Shown: piece by piece, positions 21,608 to 33,000 of the stretch
How the letters are laid out: every line of letters begins with the position of its first letter
Position numbering within the stretch: the first letter of the stretch is position 1
Notes under the pieces: generated by a model
What the model was told of the DNA's origin: nothing
Database searches by the model: none
The model's input: the letters and a program-made list of their open reading frames with translations, nothing else
NCBI GenBank assembly: GCA_947683425.1
Contig: CANTUQ010000004.1
Location: 12,376,001-12,440,000, forward strand
Source: Excoecaria cochinchinensis
Taxonomy: Eukaryota; Streptophyta; Magnoliopsida; Malpighiales; Euphorbiaceae
Reading direction: 5' to 3'
DNA length: 64,000 nt
Made by a program: the position numbers and the translations under genes

Positions 21608-22950
21608 TGATGCGCGCCGAACCCCTGGGTGCCTCAAAAGGCCCCTTTTAGGGCATTCGGGAGAGATTCATGGAACTTGTAAGAGATTTACAAGCGCATC
21701 CATTTTGGGCAAAACGGAGGTGTTTAGGAGTTGCCACCCAATAGAATATTGGGATAGGTTGTCTAGCCTCATTAAGCCTAAGACACCGCATACGTGTCTA
21801 TTTTGGGCAATCAGAGATATTTTGGACACCTCCTTCCAATAGAACATTGGAAGGATCGTCTAATCTCGTGAAGAATAAGAAGATGCATATACGTCTATTT
21901 TGGGCAAGCCAGAGATATTTTGGACACCTCTATCAAATAAAACACTGAAAAGATCATCTAATCTCATGAATTCTAAGACCATGCAAATTGGGCCTATTTT
22001 GGGCAACAAGAGATATTTTGGAAACCCCACCCCAATAGGATAGTGAGACGGTCCTCTAACATCGTTGAGCCTAAGACAAGAGAAGGTTTGGAACTTCCCA
22101 TTTATTCATACCTTGATTAAGTTATAATTGAGTTTTGAATTTAAGATTTCATTCCTTTTCTCATACAATTTAATGTATTAATTAAAGCGCAGATCATTCA
22201 TGTAATAAAAGTGATAAACGAAAGTAGTAAAGAAGCAAAATAGAATAAACGAAAATCCAATAAATTTTAACAAAACTAGGGGTGAAATAAAACCCCAATT
22301 GCAAATAGCATGTGAATCATACATCAAGCGGGATATTCGTTAAGGATGAGGACATTGGTCCTCGCATGCATACATACAAAAATAGTTTTGAAGCATCAAT
22401 TTCATTTGATAAAAATTAGGACATTGGTCCCATTTCATTAGTAAAAGTTCCAACTTAATTAATACAAATATTTGGCAAATTTTTATGTTAGCGCAGTAAA
22501 ATAATATTTACATTAAATGGAAATTGAAATAAAGAGGACTAGGGTAAAAGAATGGACCCGAATAAAGTTCTCAGATCATCACAGTATCCTCCATTTTTAA
22601 TAACCCCAAGGCCAATAAAGAAACAATAAAACTCACAAAAACAAAAGTCATGTTAGTGTTACAATTAAAATAAAATAAGCATGAAAAGTAAATAAAGGAA
22701 AAGAATATGTGAAAAATTATCATAAAAAATAGGAAAGAAAAGAATAAGTAACAAAAGAAAGAAACTGAAGAAAATGGAGGAGAAAGGCCTAGGAAAGGAC
22801 CATATCGCGCGAGCGACTTGCGTCCTTGGGCCGACTATTTATTTTTTACATTTTGGAACCCTGTAGCATGACAGCTGAAGCACAAATAGATGATAATAAT
22901 GATAATAAAAGATTTAAAAAAATGCCCTTGATTGGAAAATTGAACTAGAC
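21608..22950 (-). mobile_element. Tat-type 5' LTR, minus strand (right border approximate)
   Basis: The left border TGATGCGCGCC is set by the PBS. Positions 21608-22560 are homologous, in inverted orientation, to 26220-26973: shared phrases include CCCAATAGAA, GAGGACATTGGTCCTCGCATG, GGGATATTCGTTAA and ACTAGGGG. Repeated TATTTTGGGCAA-type units of about 120 bp lie at 21690-22070. On the minus strand a TATA-like ATAAATAGTC at about 22836 is followed by a pyrimidine-rich leader. The right border is not defined by a repeat or TSD. Confidence 0.6.
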
Positions 22951-23250
22951 TAATTTAGCAAATAATTGATCTTCATGCGAAATAATTACACTAATAAAAT
23001 GTTGCTTAGGGACTGAGGCCTGTCCCTTTAATTGCGTTTTCATGCAGGAAGTTGGGCACATCCTTGCTAGGGTGCTTTCCAAATTTTTTTATAATTCTCT
23101 AGGTAGGCACATCCTTGCCGGGATGCTGCCGAAATTTTTTTGGTGGGCATATTTTAACCGAAATGCTGTCGAAATTTTCATAAATTTTAAAGCTGTGCTT
23201 AGTGCGCTGTGATTGTTATACCAGGCTAACTTTTGTTCCTTCTTTTTAGG
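22951..23250 (+). other. Spacer with three short tandem units
   Basis: Three related units at about 23054-23180 (GGGCACATCCTTGCTAGGG, AGGCACATCCTTGCCGGGA, then a diverged copy), each followed by a CCGAAATTTTTT-like tail. The segment ends TTCCTTCTTTTTAG at 23250, a good splice-acceptor shape directly before the ORF1-like frame. Confidence 0.5.
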
Positions 23251-24169
23251 ATGCCTCCATGATGCAACATCCCTTAGGACCAACCTGAGCCTCAAGCTCC
23301 TGAGTGGATGAGAGATGAGTCTAAGAGGAGGTTATAGGCTTTGGTGCACGTACAGTTTCGCGCCGGCCGCTTCATTTTTAGGCCTTTTCTACAGAGCATG
23401 GGAATGCTCGAGAAGGTTGATGCGCTTAAAGCACTGCAGGGTGGACAGCATTTCTGTGGCCCTCTTTCCAGACCAATCTCGACGTTTTCAGAGACTTCTT
23501 GGCCCCTCTTCACTACGGGGGATTTCAGAGATCGGACACAGAGGAGGGGGTCATCCAGTTTTGGGTTATAGGATACCATTATAGCATCACCTGCCGGATT
23601 TTTGCGTAGGCCATGGGGCTCCCTCATGGGGATGGCGTGATGATACCCCAGAGAGCTGTCTACAGGTAGTATTGGGAGGCTATTGCCATTCTCGGAATAC
23701 CATATGACCATGACACGGCGAAGAGTACAATGCTCACATCTCAAGCGCTCCGATACATACACAGGGTCCTCTCCAGTTCGTACTTAGGTCGAGCAAGTAA
23801 CCCGGGGTTAGTGAATGAGGTTGAGATATGGAGTTTATGGGCGAAGGTGGCTGGTCAGCGCCTCAATATTTTCCATGAGATAGTGGCTAATCTGGTCAGA
23901 GTTGCACGAGGGATTGCCCCTATTGTATGGGCCGGAGGGGTGATTACCAGGCAGCTTCTATACTTGAGGGTCAACCCCTGGAGCTATGGACCTCCACTCC
24001 GTGAGGGACTTCACATGGACGCGGTAGCAGCTCAGACCAAAATTGAGGGCAACTGTAGACACCGGGTACTGAGACAGCCCAGATCAGAGTTACCTAATGA
24101 TGATAAGATGCCTTGTCACAGGCAAAAACATGTTGAAAGTGGTAATTTCCTATTTAATTTTACATTTTA
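23251..24169 (+). pseudogene. ORF1-like gypsy protein (Athila/Ogre type), frameshifted
   Basis: No single frame spans it, but successive frames give a continuous protein-like reading. One gives FRAGRFIFRPFLQSMGMLEKV (23350-23420); another gives DFLAPLHYGGFQ and a TEEGVIQFWVIGYHYSIT segment (about 23485-23595); the last is open at 23730-24170 with EVEIWSLWAKVAGQRLNIF and GIAPIVWAGGVITRQLLYL. The order resembles the ORF1 proteins of Athila/Ogre elements seen intact at 58465. At least two frameshifts and several stops are present. A splice-acceptor-like TTTTTAG precedes it, as in Athila-B. The assignment rests on general pattern, not clear motifs. Confidence 0.5.
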
Positions 24170-24570
24170 GAGTGAAAAATTGAAAAAGAATAAAAATATT
24201 TTTTTAAAAATTAGTTTTGAAAAATTGGGGCTTGAAATTACAATATTTTTAGTTAAATTAGAAAATTAAAAAAAAAAAATCGGAGCGTCGGCTGCGCGGC
24301 AGCGCCCGCGCTCTCTAGCACAGTGCCTATACGCGAGTTTCACGCGCGACTGGCACTCTACGGACGCCCGTCCGTAGGCACTGTTCCTCCGCAAATGTGC
24401 AATTTCGCCCCAAAATTCAATTTTTTCGAGTTTTTTTCCACAAAATTCGATTTTTTATCACTTTTTTAAGGGATTTTCAGGGTTTTTTCAATTTTTAAAT
24501 TTTAAAATTGGTAATATCTAATTTAATTAAATTTTATCCCTTTAATTATTTTATTTTTCCTATTTTCTTC

Positions 24571-24580
24571 ATATAAAAAG
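24571..24580 (+). promoter_or_regulatory. TATA box of Tat LTR
   Basis: ATATAAAAAG with a CT-rich leader about 50 bp downstream. Confidence 0.6.
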
Positions 24581-25497
24581 AATGAGATGAAAACCTAAAG
24601 TGGGGGATTTTTGGCTAGGGTTTTTTCTCTCCATCTTTTCTTCTTCTTCCTCTAAAACTCTCTAAAAAATTCCAGATTTTCCCCAAGCAAGAAATTAAAA
24701 AGAAAAAGCTTATTTTTCATTCTTTTTCCAACATAATTTCTTCTAAACATATTTTATATGGATTTTTGTTGATGGAAAATTAATTTTTGAGACAAATAAA
24801 GTGATTATTTGTTCTTTAAAGATTCAATTTTCATTCTTTTGTCTTTCAATATTTTTTTTTACTTGAGTTTTTTCAATGATTTTTATTTGAAACACTTTTT
24901 TGATGAAAATTTAATTTTTAGACAAACAAAACAATTGTTTGATATCAAAATCTAATTTTTTCATTTGATTTTCTAAAAGTATGATTTTTTTTTGTTTTGT
25001 TTCTTGAGAAAAACAAAAGAATTGTTTGTTCTTGAGATTATTTTCATTTTAATTAATAAAAAATCATTCTTTGGGCTAAGAAATTAATTCTTTGTTCTGA
25101 AAGAATTTGATCATTTTTTAATCTTTGTTGGAATAAAATTCCAACACTTTTATTATTCAATTCTAATATTGCAAATCATCAAACAAAGAAATCAAATCAT
25201 CTTTTACCTTCATCGAATCTGAAACTCTGAGGGTAAACATTTTGGGCTTATTCTTTCTTCTTATTCTTTTTGTTCATATTTAATTTATTCATGTTTATTT
25301 TTATTATTTTCAGTTATTTATTTACTTATTTATTTTGTTTATATATGATTTTATTCTTATTCATGTATATTTTATTGTTTTCATCAATTTATTTATTGTT
25401 CTCATTTTTTATTTATTCTATTGCTGTTATATATGTTTTGTTATGTATATATATTATCACATTTTTATTCATGTGAATATTGATTTCTTTTAATTCC

Positions 25498-25680
25498 TAA
25501 CATGTAATTAATTTATTTCACTTTAATTCATCATTATTTTTAACATGTAATTAAATTAATTCATTCATCATTATTTTTAACATGTATTTAAATTAATTAA
25601 TTCATTATTATTTTTAACATGTAATTAAATTAATCCATTCATCATTATTTTTAACATGTAATTAAATTAATTCATTTTGA
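25498..25680. repeat. AT-rich tandem repeat, about 41-bp unit
   Basis: Five copies built on AACATGTAATTAAATTAATT followed by CATTCATCATTATTTTT, with small differences. Confidence 0.85.
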
Positions 25681-26973
25681 TTGATCTTTTTGCCATGTAA
25701 ATGGTTTATATCATTTGTGAACATATTTAATTAATCATGTTATTTATTTAATCATTTTTTATTCTTTTCCATTATCATTATCATATATTTAATATTTTGT
25801 TCACTTATTCATTTTTATTATTATCATGTTCATATTTTTAAATATTAATTAATTAGCATGTTGTATTTTATTCCAATTACATCTTTCAATCCGTTTGTTG
25901 TTCATAACACATTTTTCTCATTTATTTTAAATTGTAAACATGTTAATTCATTTGTTATTTTGATATCATTTCATTTTTCTCATTTTATTTTATTTTATCA
26001 TTTATTTTATATTTAATTGATTTTAATTTATTCAATTACTAACATTATTCTATTTGTGTTTTATTTTTATTTCACATCTAATTTTTTGCTTGGGCATTTT
26101 TGCGAGCACACGGGAAGATTCAGAAGGCTCATTTGGGTTCAAGTATTTATTTATTTCATTTACAATATTTTATTTATTTGGCTTTTCCATTTATATTGCC
26201 TTGTAATTTTCTTATAAAATTATTTATTTAGGCCCGCTAGAAAGAAAGTCACTAAACCATTTTTTATTAATTAATTTGGAATCTTTCCAAATAAAAATGG
26301 GACCAATGTCTCAATTTTCTCTATCCAAAATAAAATCATCACACCAAAATTGTTTTGTAATAAATATGCATGCGAGGACCAATGTCCTCATCATTAATGA
26401 ATATCCCGTTTTATGCATGTTTTGTATTTTATTTAGAATGGGGGTTGTATTCCGCCCCTAGTTTTGTTGTAATTTATTTTGAGGATGTTTATTTTAATAA
26501 TGCTTTATTTATCATTTTTGACGTGAATTATTGTGCCTTAATTAAATGCATCGTGTGGAAAGTTGATGAAATAATAAATTCAAAACTGAATTATAATATT
26601 AATCAAGGTACAAATAAATGAGAAGTCCCGAACTCACTCTTGTCTTTGGGGCTCAATGAGGCGAGAGGTCTAGGACTTCCAAGATACCTCTTGAGTCTCA
26701 CTAAAAGACATAAATTTACAATCTTAGGCTCCAGGGGCTAGAGGATGAGGCCTCTAAGATCTCTCTGGCTAGCTCAAGATGGATATGTATGCGCCGTCTT
26801 AGGCTCGCTGAGGCTAGACGACCCTTCCCAATGTTCTATTGGGTGGCGACTCCAAGAAACCTCATTATTGCCCGAAATAGACGCACTTGTAAATACATTA
26901 CAAGCTTTATGAACCTCTCCTGATCGCCCTAAAGCGGGCCTTCGGGAGGACACAAGGTTCGACGCGCGTTACA

Positions 26974-27145
26974 ATCGTGATCATGAGAAATACAATCATT
27001 AGAAACACCATACAAATAAGCAAAATCGTTCATCATATTGAAACAACCAACACTGTGACAAGAAGTTCTTGAAATAAAAATAACAAAGTATCTAAAAAAA
27101 CAATATCTTCTTCTCCACTCTCACTATTGGATTGATAATCTACCG
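26974..27145. other. Unassigned link between Tat LTR and gag fragment
   Basis: AT-rich; I see no frame or repeat that identifies it. Confidence 0.3.
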
Positions 27146-27787
27146 CCGCCACGGGAATCTCCTGACGTACTCATCTTTCGACTCCATCAAATACATGGCG
27201 GGGGGACTGCATTAAAGCCTGCCTTCTTCTTCTTCTCTCTCTTTTTAGGATCCGTGATCTGTTTGGAGTCAATAAGATCTTGGATCTTATTCCTTAAAGT
27301 CTGGCAATAATCTATCAAATGCACAATATACTGATGATAGGCATAATACTACTCACCTCTATGCCCTGCTTGTCCCTAATTCATAGCTGGCCTGGGTGGC
27401 AATGGTTGCAGCTTGCCCTTCTTCATTAGCCTCTTCAACACCCAAGATAGAGAGCGGCCAAAATTAGAAAAGTGCCCCACTTCGGTAGCTGAAACCTCAG
27501 CAGTCTTACCATTTCTACCATTACTGCTTTCAGCACCGCCTGATCTGTACCCTGACTGGTTCCCAAAATTTTTTCCAGCAAAGTTCTTCTGGCTTGCTTT
27601 CTTTTCTAGGTAAGCCCCCTCAGCCTCTATAACAATGTCCTTAAGTGACTCTCAATCCCTGAGCACCTTATAACTCAGTAAGTCCATCAAGTAAGGGCTG
27701 AAGTTCCTAATAAATAGCCTGATCTGGTCAGCAGTGTCAGGCTTTCGCTTCATCTCTATAACCCTATTCCTCCATTTAAAGAGGAAA
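27146..27787 (-). pseudogene. Tat/Ogre gag fragment
   Basis: On the minus strand: LFKWRNRVIEMKRKPDTADQ, then FIRNFSPYLMDLLSYKVL, YLEKKASQKNF, SWVLKRLMKKGKLQPLPPRP and YYAYHQYIVHLIDYCQTLRN with KIQDLIDS. The last two correspond to the ...LLKPLPPRP and YCAYHxxxGHxTDxCxxLR...IQDLID signature of Tat/Ogre gag. The first His/Cys positions of that motif are mostly lost here. Stops occur after VLRD and PAMN and near RGE, and a frameshift is not needed for the last block. The fragment abuts plus-strand Tekay integrase at 27788 and is a relic of an older element. Confidence 0.7.
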
Positions 27788-28270
27788 GACATTGAGTTTA
27801 AAGTGGGGGATAAAATGTTTCTTAAAGTGTCTCCTTGGAGGAAAGTGCTAAGGTTTGGAAAGAAATGAAAGCTAAGTCCGAGGTTTATTGGGCCGTATGA
27901 GGTATTAGAAAGAGTGGGATCCGTGGCTTACCGATTAGCTTTTCCTACAGCATTGTCTAAGCTTCATGATGTTTTTCATGTGTTAATGCTTCGGAGATAC
28001 CGTTCGGACGAATCCCATATCATTCCAGTGCAAGATGTGCAAGTGCAAGCGGATTTCTCTTATGATGGGAAGCCTGTCGAGATTCTGGCTAGAGAAGTAA
28101 AGCAGCTACAGAGCAAGGAAGTTCCGTTGGTGAAGGTACTTTGGCAACATCATGGGATTAAAGAGGCAACGTGGGAACTAGAAGCGACTATGCGAGATCA
28201 GTACCCTCATCTTTTTGATTCGGGTATGAATTTTGCGGACAAAATTCTTATTAGGAGGGGAGAGTTGTAA
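27788..28270 (+). pseudogene. Tekay integrase C-terminus with chromodomain
   Basis: Begins inside the integrase tail (DIEFKVGDKMFLKVSPW), has one in-frame TGA at about 27868, then continues RFIGPYEVLERVGSVAYRLA, LHDVFHVLMLRRY and a chromodomain with EILAREVKQLQSKEVPLVKV, LWQHHG and EATWELEATMRDQYPHLF. It ends GEL at a TAA (28268-28270) that overlaps the LTR start by 5 bp. The chromodomain is a feature of chromoviruses and targets integration to heterochromatin. All of pol upstream is missing; its left edge joins a Tat gag relic. The stop could have arisen from CGA. Confidence 0.9.
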
Positions 28271-28921
28271 CAGCCCATATGTCACCCTAGGAGTAATATG
28301 TGTTTAATTGTGTGAATTGGTAATAGCATGTAGTAGAATTCTAAAATCTTCATTCATATGTGTGTTAATTTAGGACTTAATTGCATTAATAAAATTTGTT
28401 TAAGTGACTAAACTGTAAAAGGTCTAGATCAATTGTTAAGTGGGCTTAGTTCATATTAAGATGGCTTAAATGGGCTTAAGGTCAGATTTGCATTAGAGGG
28501 ACAGACTTTAAGTGGAGCCCATGAGTAAAATTTGCATTGCCACCTAGGACTATGCATGTGGGAGAGCTAAAAGGGTCTTTAGCTGCATGTAGGAGAGAGA
28601 AGTGCATTGAGTAGCTGCATGTAAGGGGGAGGGGTCAGTTGCCACTCTCTCCACTCATTTCTCCCTCCTCTCTTCTTTTCCTCTTTCCTTCTCTCTTTCA
28701 CGTTTTTTGCATATTTTTCTTCTCTCCATCTTTGGTTCTTCTTCTTTCTCATTCCATCAAGCTGTGTTTTGTTGCATTTGTGAGTTTAGAAGAGTTGCAT
28801 GTGAGTGTTCGAAATCTCCTCTTCTTCTCTTTCTTGTTTTGTGTTTCGAAATGGGGTTTTGATTCCTTGCATTTTATTTCTGGAAATTGGGTCTTCGATG
28901 TAGTGGTAGAACCAAAGAGGG

Positions 28922-29354
28922 GGGTTGATTTCACCCATGGTCACTCAACTTATCACTTATTGCGCAAAAGTAACCCCCTTTTTTTTTCTTACTTAAATGT
29001 CACTGAACTTTTAACATTATTGCACCAAAGTCATGTTGACCGGATTCCGGTGACGACTCTTGCCGGATTGATAAGTTCAACAAATGCTACATTTAAATTA
29101 ATTTCACTCACGGTCACTAGACTTATCATTTATCTCGTAAAAGTAATTAACTTTTTTTTTCAACTTAAATGTTACTGAAATTTTAACATTTTTGCAAAAA
29201 AGTCATCAATCCGGCAAGGGTCGTCGCCGAATTCCGGTCAACATGACTTTTGTGCAATAATGTTAAAAGTTCAGTGACATTTAAGTAAGAAAAAAAAGTC
29301 GGTTACTTTTGCGCGATAAGTGATAAGTTGAGTGACCATGAGTGAAATTGACCC
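28922..29354. mobile_element. Foldback MITE, Mutator-like TSD
   Basis: Starts GGGTTGATTTCAC and ends GTGAAATTGACCC; the arms then pair for over 100 bp (GGTCACTCAACTTATCACTT and complement, CATGTTGACCGG and complement). The flanks CCAAAGAGGG (28912-28921 and 29355-29364) match over 10 bp; G/C runs at the border leave 9 or 10 bp possible, in the range of Mutator-like elements. A third, diverged direct copy of the left arm lies at about 29098-29200. There is no coding capacity. A 179-aa frame crossing this region is a chance reading. Confidence 0.9.
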
Positions 29355-30139
29355 CCAAAGAGGGATAAAGGGAAGGCCAAAGTTGGTGCAGCTAGTACCA
29401 AGTGATTCATAGTGGAGCAAAGCGCTTGAGGTTTGAGAAACATTATATTAATGTGTATTTTGGTAAAGCATGAGTTAGATTGTCCAATTTAAATGCATGA
29501 ACTGATATTGTATGTGTTGATAAAATGACAGAAGGATGATGAGTTGAAATGCCTTGATGCCATGGTTGAATGTTAAGGATTGAGTTGTGCCTATGACATA
29601 TACTCTATGATTATTTTAATGTGATACCCGTGAGATGTGTGAGTATTAGGTAGTAACAAGTGTATAGGGGAAGTGTCTTAAAAAAATTGGTAAATTGAAT
29701 ATGTCTAATTTTTGTAATAGAACTAGTTTGGTAGGATAACTAACTTGTGAAATTGTATGAACTATAACATGCAAAGTCAAGGTCTATCTTTAATTTGGAA
29801 ATAAGAATTCTAATTTTAAGTAAAGTAACTAATAAGTGTAGTGGCAACCATGTTATTTTGGGGACTGAATGGTCTTCAATTTGCATACATAAGTTAGATT
29901 AATGTGATAGGAGGGCATTTGGAGCAAGTGTAGTTCCATTGGCCATAACTCCTAGTATAAGGGATAATAATTGATAAAATAGGTGTCATTGTGTTCATAA
30001 CATGTAATTAAATAAATGGTTAAAAGGTCATGTTGACAAGTAATGAGTTAGGAATAGGCTATGGGAATTGTATGTGAAAGGGGTGTAAAATTAGTCATGG
30101 GAAGTGAAGTTTTGAGAGAAAGGAATGAGAATTCCTGTT

Positions 30140-30300
30140 CTATCATGAGCGCGACAGAACGGTCTCTTATCGAGTTGAGCTTCTGTCACGAGCGCGCACC
30201 TGCGCGCGAGCGTGACAGTGCGCGATTGCGATAGAAGTGAGGCTGCGTTCTATCACAAGCGCGATAGAAGCTTTATGTTGAGTCTGTCCCTAGCGCGACA
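30140..30300. repeat. CG-rich palindromes in Tekay LTR
   Basis: GTTCTATCATGAGCGCGACAG (about 30140-30161), a long unit GTCACGAGCGCGCACC facing GCGCGCGAGCGTGACAG (about 30184-30218), and TTCTATCACAAGCGCGATAG (about 30249-30270). Same class as in Athila-A and in the LTRs at 34473 and 60816. Confidence 0.75.
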
Positions 30301-31536
30301 CTCCTAATTGTTTGAAATGACTTCTTAATGCCAAATTTCTTGTTAAATCAATGTGTATGAATGATAAATAAGCATGTATATGATTTCAATCTTATTATTG
30401 GCATGTGATTATGTATACGTATATATATGTGAGATTTATCTTTAGTATGTATATAGATATATGTGTACGATTTTATGCATATGCCATGACAAAGTAATTG
30501 GGATGCCAGCTACAGTGTATGTCAACAATGTGACGAGGTATGAAAGAATGCTTCTAAAATGTTATACTTGTTATGACAATGAAATTAACCTAATTAATAA
30601 TTTAGCCTGCAAGTCAAGTAGTGGATAGATAGGCATGTCTATAGGGTCTAAGTGCTACAGCCTAATACGTCCGATTCCTTTGGAGTCATTAATGTGATTT
30701 GAATCTGACTCGGATTCCTCAATGTGAATTACTGAATATCTTATTGAATATCTATGTACCTTCTGGTACTATTACAATAAGTGTGTATCTCTTGGTACAA
30801 GTGTGCTTACTGTACCTTTGGGGTACTGATGCGATGCCCGATTATCTGCATCATTGAAATGCAGGCAAGGCTTAATAACCAAATAAGATGCATTATTTAT
30901 ATATACATATATGGGTGTTATGAGATATGATATCGTTCATGCAATGCGTCATTCCTAACATGAATTCATATGTCAATTGCTGTAACATATTGATATGTTA
31001 TATGATTGCCGATAGCATACTTAACTATGATGATGCAAGCATATTATATGTATATTGAATATGAATGATGCCATGTATATTATGCTTACTTAATGATCTA
31101 TAATTATATATATACATGAATATGGTGAATATTGTTATTGTTTCCCCACTAAGCGTTATCACTCAGCACGGGTTCTCGATCCGTGCAGGTTTGGCCGCAA
31201 AGTGGTCCGGAGTACGTCCCCGCATTTTGAGTTGATCAACACATTAGGTTTCAATTCCTAGTGTAGGTTTTTGGATATTGCGTGTTAAAGGCATGTAATT
31301 AATGGATATGGGCATGTAATATTTTTATATAAATCTGTATGGGATGTAATTTAATTGGATTATGTGGGATTGTGCATGCAAAATGAATGTCTTTCGCTAC
31401 ATGTGAACGAACTTAATTGGTTTAGAATGCTGCATGATGGTATATTAGTTTGTGTTATGCATGTGTTGTGTGTGGTGGCAACCATTTCCAACCACCATAG
31501 CTAAGCTATGCGAGTGGGTGTGAATGGGGTGTTACA

Positions 31537-31949
31537 ATACCACCGTGTAACTATCAACAATTTTAAGCATTCAATTTAGTAGCACTTTAGACGGCAGTAA
31601 GGATTTTTCATACCGCCATGTAGCATTTCGTAGCAATCCAGTTGCATTTTAAATGACGATAAGGATTGTTCATACAGCTGTGTCAATTTTAAAATTTTTT
31701 TCAGCTTCCATCTTCGAATCACTTTACATGGCGGTAAGGATTGTTCATATCGCCATGTAAATGTAAAACTCTATTTTGAAAAAGCAATAATTTTTAGTTC
31801 ATTTTAAAGCCTCTTTTCATTTGCTCTTATGTTTTCCTCGTTTCTGGCCAACAAAAATCATCTCTTGCTCATTTTCTCTTTGTGCTTCATCACATTCCTA
31901 GAAGAGTACCCTTGCATTCTTCATTTACTTCATCCATCTCTGCAACCAA
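31537..31949 (+). promoter_or_regulatory. Athila-B palindrome array, TATA-like box and leader exon upstream of ORF1
   Basis: Three imperfect palindromes with arms of the type ATGGCGGTAAGGA / TTCATACCGCCATG: about 31592-31625 (GACGGCAGTAAGG...ATACCGCCATG), a decayed one near 31665-31685, and 31726-31763 (TTACATGGCGGTAAGG...ATATCGCCATGTAA). A TATA-like CATTTTAAAGCC follows at 31800, then a CT-rich leader ending CTGCAACCAA at 31949. The layout matches Athila-C at 57227-57784. Promoter function is inferred. Confidence 0.55.
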
Positions 31950-33000
31950 GTAAGTTTTCTATTTTCTTTTATTATTGTTTATTTCTTGTTAGGTTTTCCA
32001 ATTTTACTACTTGTTCTTTCTTGTTCTTTTATGTTGGTTATGGCTTAATTTGTTTGGGCTTTCATTTCTAAAATTTATGGTGAGAAGTTAGATGTCTTGG
32101 ATGTTTAAGATGCATGCATAGTTTAAGATGCATGCATAGATTGTTTAATATTTGTGACAGATCTCTTACCCACCAAGTGTTTGATGTTCTGCCTACATGA
32201 GAATACACATTATCTTTTTATGACTTTTGTTTCCTATTTATCTTTCTTTCACTCTTGGTGAGTTATCTGCTCTATATCTACCAGTAGTTATGCTACTTTC
32301 ACAATTGTGTTTTGATTTTTTTGGTTTGATTATGCTATTGGTTGCACCTGCATTCTTTGAATTTATATTATTAAAGTGATGTTGTTGCTAGTAGGTGTTA
32401 GGAGTGCTAAATTCTTCATACAAATCTAGTTTGAAGTCATCCATACCATTTGTTTTTTTAATTGCTTCAATTATAGTTTACATGCTTTGTATTTTTTTCA
32501 CAATTTTTAATGTGAACTTTAAGGAGTAATTTAGAATTGGTAGGCATGGTTTAGGTGTGATGGCATAATGGTCAATCATCACTTGTGGCACTATTAGAGT
32601 TCGATTTGAATGTGGTTGAGTCATTGACAGCACCATTGTTACTTATTGTGGACATGTTTATCAGTTTTCTAGAATATTCTTAGTTATTAAATTATCATTT
32701 GAAAAGCAAAAATAATGGGAATTAGGATCTTGAGCTATGGTATTGTTATTCTTTGTAGTGTTTAATCTTGTATTGGCTTTACAATTAGATGCGCTTGATA
32801 TTCATGTTTAATGTTTTGAGACCAATGCATGTTAACCATAATGCTAGTGTTTATACTCTGTTCTTTACAAGTTTTTAGTCAATACTTTATACTTTGCACT
32901 TTGAACTTTAAAAATGAGCCTTCTGTTCTTTCTTAATTGCTGATTAGTTTGTGAGCCATGTTATGTGTTTTGATCTCAATTTAAATTTCACCTTTTGTAG
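31950..33000 (+). other. Predicted intron before Athila-B ORF1
   Basis: Donor CAA|GTAAGT at 31950-31955 and acceptor CCTTTTGTAG ending at 33000. The intervening sequence is T-rich with no frame. Joining the flanking exons gives ...CAA|TGGCT, creating an ATG absent from the genomic DNA. The arrangement is repeated in Athila-C. Confidence 0.55.

Larger units (their letters stand above)
24230..26973 (+). mobile_element. Tat-type LTR, plus strand (left border approximate)
   Basis: TATA box ATATAAAAAG at 24571-24580 is followed by GGCTAGGGTTTTTTCTCTCC, a typical LTR leader. Then comes a T-rich, GC-poor stretch and, at 26220-26973, the segment homologous to 21608-22560 in inverse orientation (GGTGGCGACTCC, ACGCGCGTTACA). 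It ends at 26973 without a PBS, so it is a 3' or solo LTR. The palindrome CTACGGACGcCCGTCCGTAG at about 24358-24378 lies upstream of the TATA box. Short open frames inside are low-complexity. Confidence 0.6.
28266..31536 (+). mobile_element. Tekay 3' LTR (3271 bp, including a MITE)
   Basis: Starts TGTAACAGCCC after the purine run AGGAGGGGAGAGT and ends GGGGTGTTACA at 31536. The GTGAGT at 28801-28806 is at the conserved donor position. CGCGAGCGCG-type palindromes lie at 30140-30300, a diverged multi-hairpin domain at about 30604-30840 and the paired-hairpin module at 31143-31190. A MITE occupies 28922-29354. Confidence 0.88.

Noticed and set aside
23292..23762. 156-codon minus-strand frame
   Set aside because: Shadow of the plus-strand ORF1-like pseudogene, whose translation resembles a known family while the minus reading does not.
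25270..25476. Phe/Ile/Leu-rich 68-codon frame suggesting a membrane peptide
   Set aside because: Direct result of T-rich low-complexity DNA in the Tat LTR.
28639..29178. 179-codon plus-strand open frame
   Set aside because: It starts in the CT-rich LTR leader and runs into the MITE; hydrophobic, low-complexity translation without any domain.
31537..31775. CACTA-transposon subterminal repeats
   Set aside because: The GGCGGTA/TACCGCC repeats looked similar, but there is no CACTA terminus, and the position upstream of ORF1 matches the arrays of the other Athila elements.
31829..32071. 80-codon frame with a signal-peptide-like start near the Athila-B leader
   Set aside because: It crosses the predicted donor at 31950 into intron sequence and has no counterpart in Athila-C.
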